A stretch of 64,000 bases of DNA. Source: Micromonospora sp. Llam0. Lineage in GTDB: Bacteria; Actinomycetota; Actinomycetes; Mycobacteriales; Micromonosporaceae. A program made the translations under genes and the position numbers. The stretch is from positions 620,001 to 684,000 of the forward strand of contig NZ_RJJY01000001.1 of NCBI RefSeq assembly GCF_003751085.1, given 5' to 3'. Below the pieces are notes generated by a model. It was given only the letters and a program-made list of their open reading frames with translations. It did no database searches and was not told the DNA's origin. Shown piece by piece: positions 24,490 through 33,565 of this stretch. The stretch's first letter is position 1. Every line of letters starts with the position of its first letter.

Positions 24490-26174
24490 GCCAGGCACAC
24501 GTGGAGTTGGACCTGCCGCCGCAGTTGCCGCCGGGCGGGTTGCGGGTGATCCCGCTGGGCGGGCTCGGCGCGATCGGTCGCAACATGACGGTCTTCGAGT
24601 TCGACGGCAAGCTGCTGGTGGTGGACTGCGGGGTGCTCTTCCCGGATGTGGAGCAGCCCGGGGTCGACCTGATCCTGCCGGACTTCGCCCCGATCCTGGA
24701 CCGGCTCGCCGACGTTCAGGCGATCGTGCTGACCCACGGTCACGAGGACCACATCGGCGCGGTGCCGTACCTGCTCGCCCACAAGCCGGACATCCCGTTG
24801 GTGGGCTCCCAGTTCACCCTGGCGCTGGTCGAGGCGAAGCTTGCCGAGCGGCGGATCGAGCCGTACACGTTGACCGTACGCGAGGGTCAGCGGGAGCGGA
24901 TCGGGCCGTTCGAGTGCGAGTTCCTCGCGGTGAACCACTCCATCCCGGACGCGCTCGCGGTGGCGATCCGTACGCCGGCCGGGCTGGTGCTGCACACCGG
25001 TGACTTCAAGATGGACCAGCTGCCGCTGGACGGGCGGATCACCGACCTGGCTGGCTTCGCCCGGCTCGGTGCCGAAGGCGTCGACCTGCTGCTGTCCGAC
25101 TCGACCAACGCCGAGACCCCCGGCTTCGTCACCCCGGAACGCGACATCGGGCCGGTGCTCGACTCGATCTTCGGCAAGGCCACCGGTCGGATCATCGTGG
25201 CGAGCTTCGCCTCCCATGTGCACCGGGTGCAGCAGGTGATCGACTCGGCGTACGAGTACGACCGCAAGGTCGCGCTGATCGGCCGGTCGATGGTGCGCAA
25301 CATGGGCATCGCCCGGGACCTTGGCCTGCTGCGGATCCCGCCCGGCCTGGTGGTCGGGCTGGACGAGGCGACGGCGTTGCCGCCGGACCGGATCGTGCTG
25401 ATGTCGACCGGGTCGCAGGGTGAGCCGATGAGCGCGTTGGGTCGGATGGCGACCGGTGACCACCGGCACATCACCGTCGCGTCCGGCGACACCGTGGTGC
25501 TGGCCAGCTCGCTGGTGCCGGGCAACGAGACCTCGGTCTACCGGGTGATCAATCAGCTGGCCCGGGCCGGGGCGACCGTGATCCACAAGGAGACCGCCAA
25601 GGTGCACGTCTCCGGGCACGCGCCAGCGGGGGAGCTGCTCTACCTGCTCAACGTGGTGCGGCCGAGCAACCTGCTGCCGGTGCACGGCGAGTGGCGGCAC
25701 CTGCGGGCGCACGCCCGGCTCGGCATCGAGTCCGGTCTCGATCCGCAGCGGGTGGTGCTCTGCGAGGACGGCGACGTCGTCGACCTGGTGGACGGGCACG
25801 CCACCCTGGTCGGGCACGTCAAGAGCCGGTATGTCTACGTGGACGGTCTCGCGGTCGGCGACGTCGGCGAGTCGCTGCTGACCGAGCGGCGGATCCTCGG
25901 CGACGGCGGGTTCATCGCGGCGACCGTGGTGGTCGACTCGGTGACCGGCAAGGTGGTCGGTGGGCCGACCGTGTCGGCGAAGGGATTCTCCGACGATCCG
26001 GAGGCGTTCAACGCGGTCGTTCCGTTGATCACCGAGGCGTTGGGTCGGGCCGCCGCCGACGGCATCACCGATCCGCACCAGCTGCAGCAGGTGGTCCGGC
26101 GGATCGTCGGCCGTTGGGTCAACGACGCGTACCGGCGTCGGCCGATGATCGTACCGACCGTGGTGGAGGTTTGA
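24486..26174 (+). CDS. rnj: Ribonuclease J
   Basis: A 562-residue metallo-beta-lactamase/beta-CASP ribonuclease for 5'-3' exonucleolytic and endonucleolytic RNA decay and rRNA maturation. The zinc motif LTHGHEDHIGAVPYL holds His84, His86, Asp88 and His89. Further landmarks are the HTGDFKMD Asp, LLSDSTNAE, the beta-CASP STGSQGEPMSAL loop and HVSGHAPAGEL. The C-terminal oligomerisation domain is present. The GTG start overlaps dapA. One copy is usual in actinomycetes. Confidence 0.95.
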   Translation: MSQAHVELDLPPQLPPGGLRVIPLGGLGAIGRNMTVFEFDGKLLVVDCGVLFPDVEQPGVDLILPDFAPILDRLADVQAIVLTHGHEDHIGAVPYLLAHKPDIPLVGSQFTLALVEAKLAERRIEPYTLTVREGQRERIGPFECEFLAVNHSIPDALAVAIRTPAGLVLHTGDFKMDQLPLDGRITDLAGFARLGAEGVDLLLSDSTNAETPGFVTPERDIGPVLDSIFGKATGRIIVASFASHVHRVQQVIDSAYEYDRKVALIGRSMVRNMGIARDLGLLRIPPGLVVGLDEATALPPDRIVLMSTGSQGEPMSALGRMATGDHRHITVASGDTVVLASSLVPGNETSVYRVINQLARAGATVIHKETAKVHVSGHAPAGELLYLLNVVRPSNLLPVHGEWRHLRAHARLGIESGLDPQRVVLCEDGDVVDLVDGHATLVGHVKSRYVYVDGLAVGDVGESLLTERRILGDGGFIAATVVVDSVTGKVVGGPTVSAKGFSDDPEAFNAVVPLITEALGRAAADGITDPHQLQQVVRRIVGRWVNDAYRRRPMIVPTVVEV

Positions 26175-26197
26175 AGACGTCCTGAGCGTCGCCGGGG

Positions 26198-26249
26198 CTG
26201 ACCAGGAAGCCGGCTGGCGGGCATACTGGTCGGACAGTTACCCACTGTC
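26198..26249 (+). promoter_or_regulatory. Promoter and palindrome upstream of the DUF5753 regulator
   Basis: CTGACC (26198-26203), an 18-bp spacer and CATACT (26222-26227) form a moderate promoter. A perfect inverted repeat GACAGT-TACCC-ACTGTC (26233-26249) begins at the predicted transcription start. This is a good place for autoregulation by the helix-turn-helix protein encoded next. Confidence 0.45.
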
Positions 26250-26266
26250 GTGACGAGAAGGCTGGC

Positions 26267-27184
26267 GTGCCTGGCGATCCCGGCTCCGGCGAGTCCCCTG
26301 CGGCGGCGCGGCGCAGGCTCCGACTCGCGCTGCGCCGCGCCCGGGAGTCGGCCGGGCTGACCCAGGGCAAGGTGGCGGACGCCCTCGACTGGTCGGTCTC
26401 CAAGGTCAACCGGATCGAGAAGGGCAGCGTCTCGGTCTCCACCACCGATCTGCGGGCCCTGCTGGGGCTGTACGGCGTGGTGGACGCCGACCGGGCCGAG
26501 CGGCTGCTGCGCGACGCCCGTACCTCCCGGTTGCGGGGCTGGTGGGACGAGCCGCGCTACCGGGAGCACCTGACTCCGGCAATGCTGCAGTTGCTGCAGT
26601 TGGAGGGCGAGGCCAGCGCCATCCGGGTGTTCCAGCCGACGTTGATCCCGGGCCTGCTGCAGACCCGCGAGTACGGCGAGTTCGTGTTGAACTTCTGGCG
26701 CAGCGAGCTGCCGGAGGCCGACCGGGCGCTGCGGCTCGAGGCCCGGCTGCGTCGCCGGGACCAGGTGCTGGACCGACCCGATCCGCCGGAGTTCCACCTG
26801 GTGCTGGACGAGTCGGTGCTGTGGCGCACGATCGGTGGGCCGCGGGTGATGGCCGGGCAGTTCGCCGCCTTGCTACGGGTGGCGCGGCGACCGAACGTGC
26901 GGGTGCGGATCGTTCCGTTCGCCGACGCGGCGATCATGGCGATGCTGGCGCCGTTCACGCTGCTCGACTTCGGCGACGAGGAGAACGCGCTGCTCTACCG
27001 CGAGGGCCTCCTGCTGGACGAGATCGTCCATGCGGCGCAGCGGATCGGCCGGCACCGCGGCTACTTCGCGCACATCTGGGACTCGGCGCACGACGAGGCG
27101 ACCTCGGCCCGGTTGATCACCGAGCGGACTGCGGCGTTGACCGCCGATCTGCCGGCCGCGCAGGCCCCGTCCGTCGGTGGGTGA
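26267..27184 (+). CDS. XRE helix-turn-helix regulator with DUF5753 domain
   Basis: A 305-residue protein of a type that is very abundant in actinomycetes. Residues 15-75 form a Cro/CI-type HTH (LRRARESAGLTQGKVADALD, then SVSKVNRIEKG). From about residue 100 onward is the DUF5753 domain with the markers FQPTLIPGLLQTREYG and VLDESVLWRTIGG. The GTG start at 26267 is preceded by GAGAAGG. It is followed by a DUF397 gene, the standard partner. Characterised pairs affect development or antibiotic production in Streptomyces, and toxin-antitoxin-like behaviour has been proposed. The ligand or partner mechanism here is unknown. Confidence 0.9.
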   Translation: MPGDPGSGESPAAARRRLRLALRRARESAGLTQGKVADALDWSVSKVNRIEKGSVSVSTTDLRALLGLYGVVDADRAERLLRDARTSRLRGWWDEPRYREHLTPAMLQLLQLEGEASAIRVFQPTLIPGLLQTREYGEFVLNFWRSELPEADRALRLEARLRRRDQVLDRPDPPEFHLVLDESVLWRTIGGPRVMAGQFAALLRVARRPNVRVRIVPFADAAIMAMLAPFTLLDFGDEENALLYREGLLLDEIVHAAQRIGRHRGYFAHIWDSAHDEATSARLITERTAALTADLPAAQAPSVGG

Positions 27185-27232
27185 GTCCCGGTCGCGTATC
27201 GCCCGGGCCAGGTGCCGCGTTAACCCAGGCAA

Positions 27233-27250
27233 ATGCCGAATAATCGGCAT
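27233..27250 (+). promoter_or_regulatory. Operator-like palindrome upstream of the DUF397 gene
   Basis: A perfect 7-bp inverted repeat around four A/T bases, core TGCCGA-ATAA-TCGGCA (27234-27249), overlaps a CATAAT hexamer (27248-27253) that could be the -10 of the DUF397 gene. It lies 25 bp before the start, in an unusually AT-rich patch. Confidence 0.55.
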
Positions 27251-27274
27251 AATGTCTGAAGCGGAGAAAAAGCT

Positions 27275-27472
27275 ATGATGCGGACATATCGCGGCTGGTG
27301 GCGGAGCAGCCAGTGCGACACCAACGCGTGCCTGGAAGCCACCGTGACCGCCTCCGGCGACGTGGCGCTGCGCGACTCGGCCGAGCCGGACGGGCCCTGG
27401 CTGGATGTCGACCCGCAGCAGTGGCGACGGTTCCTGCGCGGGGTCAACCGAGGCGACTTCGCCGGCCGGTAG
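27275..27472 (+). CDS. DUF397 domain protein
   Basis: A 65-residue protein matching DUF397. The Trp-containing start RGWWRSSQC, the strand CLEATVTASGDVALRDS, and the end GPWLDVDPQQWRRFLRGV are the family pattern. ATG 27275 (or ATG 27278) follows GGAG. DUF397 proteins are encoded beside DUF5753/HTH regulators and are thought to modulate them by binding. The intergenic palindrome suggests that the partner controls this gene separately. A hairpin starts at the stop codon. Confidence 0.9.
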   Translation: MMRTYRGWWRSSQCDTNACLEATVTASGDVALRDSAEPDGPWLDVDPQQWRRFLRGVNRGDFAGR

Positions 27473-27494
27473 GAGGCGGGTGGAGGCCGCCTCC
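27472..27494 (+). terminator. Hairpin after the DUF397 gene
   Basis: GGAGGCGG (27472-27479) and CCGCCTCC (27487-27494) with a 7-nt loop start on the last base of the stop codon. The stem is perfect and no T-tract follows. Confidence 0.5.
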
Positions 27495-27648
27495 CACCGA
27501 CTCGGCCGAGAGTTGGTACGCGGCGCGGCCCCGGGCGGTTCACCAACCCGGCTGTGACATTCGGCATCCGTACGGGTCGATCCATCGACCGGTGTCCTCC
27601 GTACCACCTGCCGGCGTCGACCCGACGCCAGCCGCAGAGGAGGTACGG

Positions 27649-29232
27649 ATGCGACGCCGACGGATCGTCACCGCCGGAATCACCGTGGCCGCGGTCGGGC
27701 TGCTCGCCGCGGTGACCCTGCCGGCCGTGGCCGGCGACGACCCGACCGACGGCGACCCCGGCACCGCCACCGGCCAGCCGGCCGGCACCGACGGCCAGCC
27801 GGCCGCCGCGCACGACGACCTCGTCGCCGCGCTGCGTCGCGACCTCGGCGTCAGTGCGGCGGACGCCCGGACCCGGCTGGCCACCGAACGCTGGGCCACC
27901 CGTACCGTCGACGTTCTGCGGGCCGACCTCGACGCGGCGTACGCGGGCGCGTGGATCAGCCAGGACGGCGCCGACCTCGTCGTCGCGGTGACCGACCCCG
28001 CACAGGTGGACCGGGTCCGCGCCGCCGGTGCCGAGGCCCGCCTGGTGGCCCGCAGCCAGCAGCAGTTGACCGGCGTCAAGGAGAGCCTGGACCGGGTGGG
28101 CGACGCCGCCAGCCCCGACCTGGCCGGCTGGTACGTCGACCTGGCGGACAACACCGTGGTGCTGCTCGCCCGGCCCGGCGCGCAGCCCGCCGCCCGGGAC
28201 TTCGCCGCCGCCGCCGGAGTGCCGGCCGACGCGGTCCGGGTGGACGCCTCCGACGAGGCACCGGTACCGCTGTTCGACGTACGCGGCGGCGACCCGTACT
28301 TCATCGGTGCCGGCGGCCGGTGCTCGGTCGGCTTCTCCGTGGTCGGCGGCTTCGTCACCGCCGGTCACTGTGGTCGTCCCGGCGACACCACCACCGGATT
28401 CAACCAGCAGGCGCAGGGCGTGTTCCAGGCGTCGTCGTTCCCCGGCGACGACTGGGCCTTCGTCGCGGTCGACGACGACTGGACACCGCAGCCGGTGGTC
28501 AACGACTTCAACGGCAACAACCTGCCGGTCGCCGGCAGCGTGGAAGCGCCGGTCGGGGCCAGCATCTGCCGCTCCGGATCGACCACCGGGACCCGGTGCG
28601 GCGTGATCCGGGCCAAGGACGTCACGGTCAACTACCCGGAGGGCGCGGTCAGCGGGCTGACCCGTACCAACGTCTGCGCCGAACCCGGCGACTCCGGCGG
28701 TGCCTGGCTCTCCGGCGACCAGGCGCAGGGTGTCACCTCGGGCGGCTCCGGCAACTGCCGCTCCGGTGGCGTCACCTTCTTCCAGCCGCTGGCCGAGATC
28801 CTGCAGGTCAACAACCTGACCCTGGTCACCACCGAGGACGGTGCGGTCCCGCCGACCGGCGCGCCGACCGCCGTACCGACGGCGTCGCCGACCCAGCCGG
28901 CGGACCCGCCGCAGAGCCCGTGCGCCGACCACACGGTGCTGCGTGACGGCGAACTGACCCGGGCCGGTGGCCGACAGATCCAGCCCGACGGACGGTTCTT
29001 CCGGGCCGGGGCCGGACGGCACAGCGCCTGCCTGCAGGCACCGGCCGGCGCCGCCTTCCGGCTTACGCTGCAACGCTTCACCGCCGACGGCTGGCGTACG
29101 GTCGCCCGGGGCGACCGCGTCGGCGCCACGGTGACCCGGTTGAGTTTCTCCGGACCCGCCGGTGCCTACCGGTACCGGGTGCAGTCCGGTCGGGGCGTGG
29201 GTGGCTACCTCCTCGGGTTCTCGGTGAACTGA
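27649..29232 (+). CDS. Secreted chymotrypsin-like serine protease with C-terminal domain
   Basis: A 527-residue exported S1-family protease of the alpha-lytic/streptogrisin group. A signal peptide with RRRR start and hydrophobic core ends near residue 28. A pro-region of about 170 residues follows, then the protease domain with catalytic His240 (VTAGHC), Asp268 (GDDWAFV) and Ser349 (PGDSGGAW) and cysteine pairs for disulfides. After a Pro/Thr linker (about 400-425), a C-terminal domain of about 100 residues with two cysteines resembles beta-sandwich add-on domains of secreted hydrolases. ATG 27649 follows GGAGG. It probably digests extracellular protein and matures by self-cleavage. A perfect terminator follows. 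Confidence 0.92.
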   Translation: MRRRRIVTAGITVAAVGLLAAVTLPAVAGDDPTDGDPGTATGQPAGTDGQPAAAHDDLVAALRRDLGVSAADARTRLATERWATRTVDVLRADLDAAYAGAWISQDGADLVVAVTDPAQVDRVRAAGAEARLVARSQQQLTGVKESLDRVGDAASPDLAGWYVDLADNTVVLLARPGAQPAARDFAAAAGVPADAVRVDASDEAPVPLFDVRGGDPYFIGAGGRCSVGFSVVGGFVTAGHCGRPGDTTTGFNQQAQGVFQASSFPGDDWAFVAVDDDWTPQPVVNDFNGNNLPVAGSVEAPVGASICRSGSTTGTRCGVIRAKDVTVNYPEGAVSGLTRTNVCAEPGDSGGAWLSGDQAQGVTSGGSGNCRSGGVTFFQPLAEILQVNNLTLVTTEDGAVPPTGAPTAVPTASPTQPADPPQSPCADHTVLRDGELTRAGGRQIQPDGRFFRAGAGRHSACLQAPAGAAFRLTLQRFTADGWRTVARGDRVGATVTRLSFSGPAGAYRYRVQSGRGVGGYLLGFSVN

Positions 29233-29244
29233 CCGCCACCCGCC

Positions 29245-29282
29245 GCGCCGTCCCCGGGGGCCGCCCTCCCCGGGGACGGCGC
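29245..29282 (+). terminator. Terminator after the protease gene
   Basis: A perfect 15-bp inverted repeat, GCGCCGTCCCCGGGG (29245-29259) with its complement at 29268-29282 and an 8-nt loop, begins 12 nt after the stop codon. Confidence 0.75.
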
Positions 29283-29363
29283 ACACCCACGTCCCGCCGC
29301 TGAGTACGCGTACCCTGTCGGCCGCCGACCGGCGCTCGTAGCCTGGCCTACGGGGAGGTCACC

Positions 29364-29738
29364 ATGGGCTACGAGCTGCTGACCGTCGTCATCCTGACGG
29401 CACACTTCGGGTTCCTCGCCTACCTGGCGGTCGGCGGGTTCCTGGCCTGGCGGTGGCCGCGGACGATCTGGCTGCATCTGACCGCGGCGGGCTGGGGAGT
29501 GCTGGTGGTGGCGGCCAACCTGAGCTGCCCGCTCACCGTGGCCGAGCACTGGTCCCGCCGCCGGGCCGGCCAGGCCGGCTTCGACGAGGGGTTCGTCGAG
29601 CGCTACCTGACCGGCGTGATCTACCCCGACCAGTACGCCTGGGCGGCCCGGCTGGTGCTGGCCGTGGTCGTCGCGGTCAGCTGGGCCGGGGTGCTCAGGG
29701 CAGTTCGGCGACGGCGTCGGCGAACTGCGCCCCGGTGA
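29364..29738 (+). CDS. DUF2784 family membrane protein
   Basis: A 124-residue protein with three hydrophobic helices (5-28, 40-58, 95-115) and the DUF2784 landmarks AHFGFLAYLAVGGFLAWRWP and NLSCPLTVAEHW between the second and third helix. The tail is a run of arginines. GGGGAGG precedes ATG 29364. The function of the family is unknown. Its last 44 bp overlap the convergent repeat/YbjN gene. Confidence 0.85.
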   Translation: MGYELLTVVILTAHFGFLAYLAVGGFLAWRWPRTIWLHLTAAGWGVLVVAANLSCPLTVAEHWSRRRAGQAGFDEGFVERYLTGVIYPDQYAWAARLVLAVVVAVSWAGVLRAVRRRRRRTAPR

Positions 29739-31266
29739 TCACCGCCGCGTTCACCAGCGCGGCGAGCTGCGCCCCGCTGACCCCGTACGCCAGGTCGGTG
29801 CTGACGTCGCCGGCCAGGATCAGCTCGCCGGATCCGGTGTCGTGCACGTAGGCCTTCGGCAGCAGCCGGTCGTGGTTCCACGAGTTGCAGAACCGGTACG
29901 CCTCGGCCAGCCGGTCCGCCGGCAGCCGCCGGTCGGCCAGCACCCGGCTGTGCAGCACCCGCTGCTGCTCGCCGAGCCGCTCGAAGTGGATCACCGCATG
30001 TCCCCACTTGCCGCCGACCACCCCGTCGTCGTCGACGAAGTACCGGTCACCGCGCTCGTTGAGCGCCGCCGTGATGCCCTCCAGGGTCAACGGCGAGACC
30101 ACGTCCGGGGTGCCGCCGGCCGGCGGTACGCCGACCTCGCCGCCGGTGGCCGGTTGATCGGCCGGCAGCTCGACAGCGTCGGTCAGCGGCTCGGCGGCCA
30201 GCCAGCCGGCGATCCGCCGCGACTGGTGGTCGGTGCCGTTGCGGGCGTCGAACCGGCCCGCCAGCTCGGTGGCGGTGGCGGCCAGCTGCGCGCCGAGCGT
30301 GGCCACCGGCAGGTCGGCGGCCGGCCGGTCGCCGTACTCCGGCCGGTGGATCGTCTCGTCGCCGTGGCCGGCGGCGGCCGCGAGCCGGCAGACCAGGGCA
30401 CCGGCGGCGGCGAACTCCATCGCCGAGGCGTCGTCGTACGGCCGGTCGAACCACTCCAGATGCTCGCCGAGGATCGCCAGGCCACGTTGGTGCTGACTGA
30501 CCGATGCGCAGAACCGCAGATGCTCGGCCAGGTACGGGAAGGCGTCGCGTTCGTGCCGGTGCCGCCGGTACGCCCGGACGTGCGCCTGCGCCGCGTCGGC
30601 GTACCGGCCCAGCCGCAGGTACGGCATGATCACCGCGACCAGCGCCTTCTCCGGCTGCTCGGTGCAGCCGACCGCGCCGCTGAGCACCGGTTCGGCGATC
30701 TTCAGCGCCGCCTCCCACTCACCCCAGCCGGCGAGCAGCTCGGCCTGGCGGGACGGGTCACAGCCGGCGCAGTCGCTGTTCTCGTCGCGCGGGGCGGTCC
30801 GCCACCGGTCCAGCCACTGCCGGGCCTGGGCCTCGTCGCCGACATGGTCGGCGATCTTGCAGCGTAGGTTGTACACCGCCTGCAGGCTCTGCCCGCTGGC
30901 GGTGAACCGCCGCTCCATGTCGTCCAGCGCGGCCCGGGTCTGCGCCAGTCCCACCCGGGGCGTGCCGCGCAGCGTCGCGACCGCCCACTTGTGGTACCAG
31001 CGCAGCAGCTCGGCGTCCCACGGCTCGAACAGCTCCGGGTGCCGGTCGAAGGTGTTCAGACACCAGCCGAACGCCGGCAGCATCCGCCAGCGTTCGGTGT
31101 GATGGTTGTACGTCTCGATCAGCGCCATCCGCGCGTCGAAGCCGATCCGTGCCTGCCCGGCCGCGTCGGCGTGCGCGGCGATCCGTTCCAACTCGGCGAT
31201 CTTGCCGTCGCCGTCGGGCAGGTCGGTGGCCTCGTCCAGCGCCTGGACCAGCTCCTCGGCGGTCAC
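29695..31266 (-). CDS. Helical-repeat protein with C-terminal YbjN domain
   Basis: A 523-residue cytosolic protein. Residues 1-350 are helical, with TPR-like spacing of paired helices (AELERIAAHADAAGQARIGF and similar). The last 135 residues are a YbjN domain: ALNERGDRYFVDDDGVVGGK, then FCNSWNHDRLLPKAYV, matching [16 protein letters not shown] of the first gene in the operon. The start is taken as GTG 31266, which overlaps the HSP90 stop (GTGA) and has GAGGAGG 6 nt upstream; the longer open frame beyond it shadows the chaperone gene. It is the last gene of a three-gene unit. YbjN folds resemble secretion chaperones, so a substrate-adaptor role for the HSP90 protein is plausible but unproven. 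Confidence 0.8.
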   Translation of the reverse strand: MTAEELVQALDEATDLPDGDGKIAELERIAAHADAAGQARIGFDARMALIETYNHHTERWRMLPAFGWCLNTFDRHPELFEPWDAELLRWYHKWAVATLRGTPRVGLAQTRAALDDMERRFTASGQSLQAVYNLRCKIADHVGDEAQARQWLDRWRTAPRDENSDCAGCDPSRQAELLAGWGEWEAALKIAEPVLSGAVGCTEQPEKALVAVIMPYLRLGRYADAAQAHVRAYRRHRHERDAFPYLAEHLRFCASVSQHQRGLAILGEHLEWFDRPYDDASAMEFAAAGALVCRLAAAAGHGDETIHRPEYGDRPAADLPVATLGAQLAATATELAGRFDARNGTDHQSRRIAGWLAAEPLTDAVELPADQPATGGEVGVPPAGGTPDVVSPLTLEGITAALNERGDRYFVDDDGVVGGKWGHAVIHFERLGEQQRVLHSRVLADRRLPADRLAEAYRFCNSWNHDRLLPKAYVHDTGSGELILAGDVSTDLAYGVSGAQLAALVNAAVITGAQFADAVAELP

Positions 31267-33089
31267 GGTGCCTCCTCGGCGGGGGTGTCCGGCCCGGTGG
31301 CCGGATCGGTGAAGGCCCGGTCCAGCAGGGCCAGGAAGGACCGGTTGAGTGCGGCGCTGTCCACCGCCCGCAACGGATGGTGACCGGCGAGCAGCGCCTG
31401 ACCGTACAGCGCCTCGACGGCATTGCGTAGCGCCGCTCCCGCCGGTTGCCCGGCGAGCCGGCGGATCAGCGGGTGCCGCCAGTTGAAGACCAGCTCCGGG
31501 CGGTGGTCGACGTTGACGTCGGCGAACGCGGACAGCACCTCCGACCACAGCTCGTCGGAGCCGGCCACCGCACGGCGCACACTGTCCTGCTCGCGGGCGG
31601 CCTGGCCGAGGACGTACAGGGCCGGCACCGTGACCGGGTCGAACTGCCGCAGCTGCGGTACGCAGTCCAGTTCGGTCAGCACCGTGCGGGCGGTGGCCAG
31701 GAAGGTCTCCGCCACCGCCAGCTGTCCGGGCGAAAGGCTCTCCAACCGGGCGGCCAGCTCGCCGGGGTCCAGCCGGCGGGTGCGGATCGCCGGGTCCAGC
31801 CGGGGAAGTCGCTGCAGGATCTCCGCGTCGTAGGCGTAGCCGGCGTTGACGATCGGCGTACCGGCGGCCGACGCGATCGCGGCCAGTGACCGGAACTCGT
31901 CGACCGTCTCCACGTACCGGATCATCGCCAGATGCTGGCGGAACAGCCGCAGCGGCATCATCCCCCGGCTGGTCTCGAACGGCAGCCACGAGTCGACCAG
32001 CCGCAGCATCTCGTCGTCGCGGACGGCGAGCGCCTTGACCCCGAGGTGGTGCACCCGCAGGAAAGCGGCGAGCCGTTCCGGCTGGCTGACCGACAGCTCC
32101 AGCAGCCAGCTGCGGATCTGCCCGCCGAGCCCGTCGCGGACCGCACCGAGCAGGTCGTCCTCGTAGAGCGCCTCCCGGCTGGCGGTCGGGCGCAGCACCG
32201 AGGTGTCGACCACGCAGCGGACGAAGAACGCCCACTCCGGCAGCAGTTTGCTGGCGTCGTCGCTGAGCAGCATCCGTTTCAGGTAGACCCGGTGGCCGCC
32301 CTGGCCGACCGTCGACGGCGACGGCAGCACGAAGCCGACGCCGACCAGCCCGGCTTCCGGCACCCGCAGGTCGATCACGTCCATCGGCCGGGCACCGAGC
32401 AGCGTCGCGCCGTAGTCCAGCAGCGCCTCCCGGCGGGCCGCCGGGTCGGCGTGGACCACCTCCCACGGGGCCTGCGGCTCGGTCAGCCGGACCGGCTCGC
32501 CTGCCGGCGGGCAGAACAGCACCGGGACGTCCAGCAGTCGGGCGTAGTCGCGGACCAGGTCACGGACCTGGTCGGCGGCCAGCCAGTGCCCGGCGTCGGC
32601 GCGGGGGCGCAGCGTGACGGTGGTGCCGACCGGTCCGCGGGCGGCGTCGTCGACCTCGGTGGTGTAGCGCCCGTCGGCGTACCCGGTCCAGCGCACCGCC
32701 GGTCCGCCCCGGGCCGACCGGGTGACCACCTCGACGGTGTCGGCGACCATGAAACACGACAGCAGGCCGATGCCGAACTGGCCGAGGAAATCCTGCCGGG
32801 CGAAGCCCAGGTCGTCTCGTTTGGAGGTACGCCCGACGCTGGCCAGGAAGGTGTGCACCTGCGGTTCGGTCAGGCCGATGCCGTCATCGTGCACCCGCAG
32901 GCCACCGTCGGCGGTGGGCTCGATCCGGACGGTGCCGCCGACCCAGTCGGGTTCGGCCTCGCGCCGGGCGGTGATCGCGTCGGTGGCGTTCTGCACCAGC
33001 TCCCGGGCGAACACCCGAGGGCTGGCGTACAGGTGGTGGCTGAGCAGGTCGACGATGCCGCGCAGGTCGACCTGGAAGCGGTGTTCCAT
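31263..33089 (-). CDS. HSP90 family protein (HtpG-like)
   Basis: A 608-residue HSP90-family chaperone ATPase. The N-terminal GHKL pocket shows Glu30, Asn34 and Asp37 in ELVQNATDA, Asp68 in DDGIGLT, and the lid/glycine loop [13 protein letters not shown]. The middle domain has [19 protein letters not shown] and the catalytic-Arg segment [10 protein letters not shown]. The C-terminal part is divergent from HtpG but of similar length; there is no MEEVD tail. The family branch differs from E. coli HtpG (for example DDG in place of DNG). It lies 5 bp after the YbjN gene and overlaps the repeat/YbjN gene by 4 bp, so the three are surely one transcript. Confidence 0.9.
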   Translation of the reverse strand: MEHRFQVDLRGIVDLLSHHLYASPRVFARELVQNATDAITARREAEPDWVGGTVRIEPTADGGLRVHDDGIGLTEPQVHTFLASVGRTSKRDDLGFARQDFLGQFGIGLLSCFMVADTVEVVTRSARGGPAVRWTGYADGRYTTEVDDAARGPVGTTVTLRPRADAGHWLAADQVRDLVRDYARLLDVPVLFCPPAGEPVRLTEPQAPWEVVHADPAARREALLDYGATLLGARPMDVIDLRVPEAGLVGVGFVLPSPSTVGQGGHRVYLKRMLLSDDASKLLPEWAFFVRCVVDTSVLRPTASREALYEDDLLGAVRDGLGGQIRSWLLELSVSQPERLAAFLRVHHLGVKALAVRDDEMLRLVDSWLPFETSRGMMPLRLFRQHLAMIRYVETVDEFRSLAAIASAAGTPIVNAGYAYDAEILQRLPRLDPAIRTRRLDPGELAARLESLSPGQLAVAETFLATARTVLTELDCVPQLRQFDPVTVPALYVLGQAAREQDSVRRAVAGSDELWSEVLSAFADVNVDHRPELVFNWRHPLIRRLAGQPAGAALRNAVEALYGQALLAGHHPLRAVDSAALNRSFLALLDRAFTDPATGPDTPAEEAP

Positions 33090-33094
33090 CCGGG

Positions 33095-33565
33095 TCAGCC
33101 CGCCAACTCGGCGACGGCGTCGCAGACCTGGCAGCCGGTGGCGATCCCGCAGTCGAGCAGGTGGTCGAGCTGCGGGGCACTGACTCCCCGCTCCAACGCG
33201 GTGATCAGCTCACCGCAGACCCGGGCGGTGCCGTCGTCGTCGACGTGGACGAAGGTCTTGGGCCACAGCCGGTCGTGGTTCCACTCGTTGCAGAAGGCGT
33301 ACAGCGCGGGCACGTCGTCCACGGTGAACAGGGTCGACGCGATGGTCCGGACCCGCAGCACCTCGCCGTTGGGTCCGAGCCGGGAGAACACGATCAGGTT
33401 GTCGTTCCACCGGCCGACCAGGTCGCCGTCGTTGTCGGCCTGGAAGTGGTAACCGCGGGCGGTGAGGGTCTCGGCGATCATCGCGGTGGTCAGCGGCCGC
33501 AGCACCTGCATCGCACCACCGCCGGAGGGCGCGTCGGGCAGGTCGTCTGGGTCCGGCGGGGGCAT
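33095..33565 (-). CDS. YbjN domain protein
   Basis: A 156-residue protein made almost entirely of one YbjN domain: a helix, then [20 protein letters not shown], a beta-strand pair, [19 protein letters not shown], and a final helical segment with two cysteines. ATG 33565 is preferred to an in-frame ATG eight codons upstream because AAAGGA lies between them. It is the first gene of the YbjN-HSP90-repeat/YbjN operon and divergent from ftsK. YbjN has a type III secretion chaperone-like fold; its role in actinomycetes is not established. Confidence 0.85.
   Translation of the reverse strand: MPPPDPDDLPDAPSGGGAMQVLRPLTTAMIAETLTARGYHFQADNDGDLVGRWNDNLIVFSRLGPNGEVLRVRTIASTLFTVDDVPALYAFCNEWNHDRLWPKTFVHVDDDGTARVCGELITALERGVSAPQLDHLLDCGIATGCQVCDAVAELAG

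Noticed and set aside
31267..32466. N-terminal extension of the repeat/YbjN protein to 923 residues
   Set aside because: It is an Arg/Gly/Pro-rich shadow of the HSP90 gene; GTG 31266 with GAGGAGG and a GTGA overlap is the natural start.
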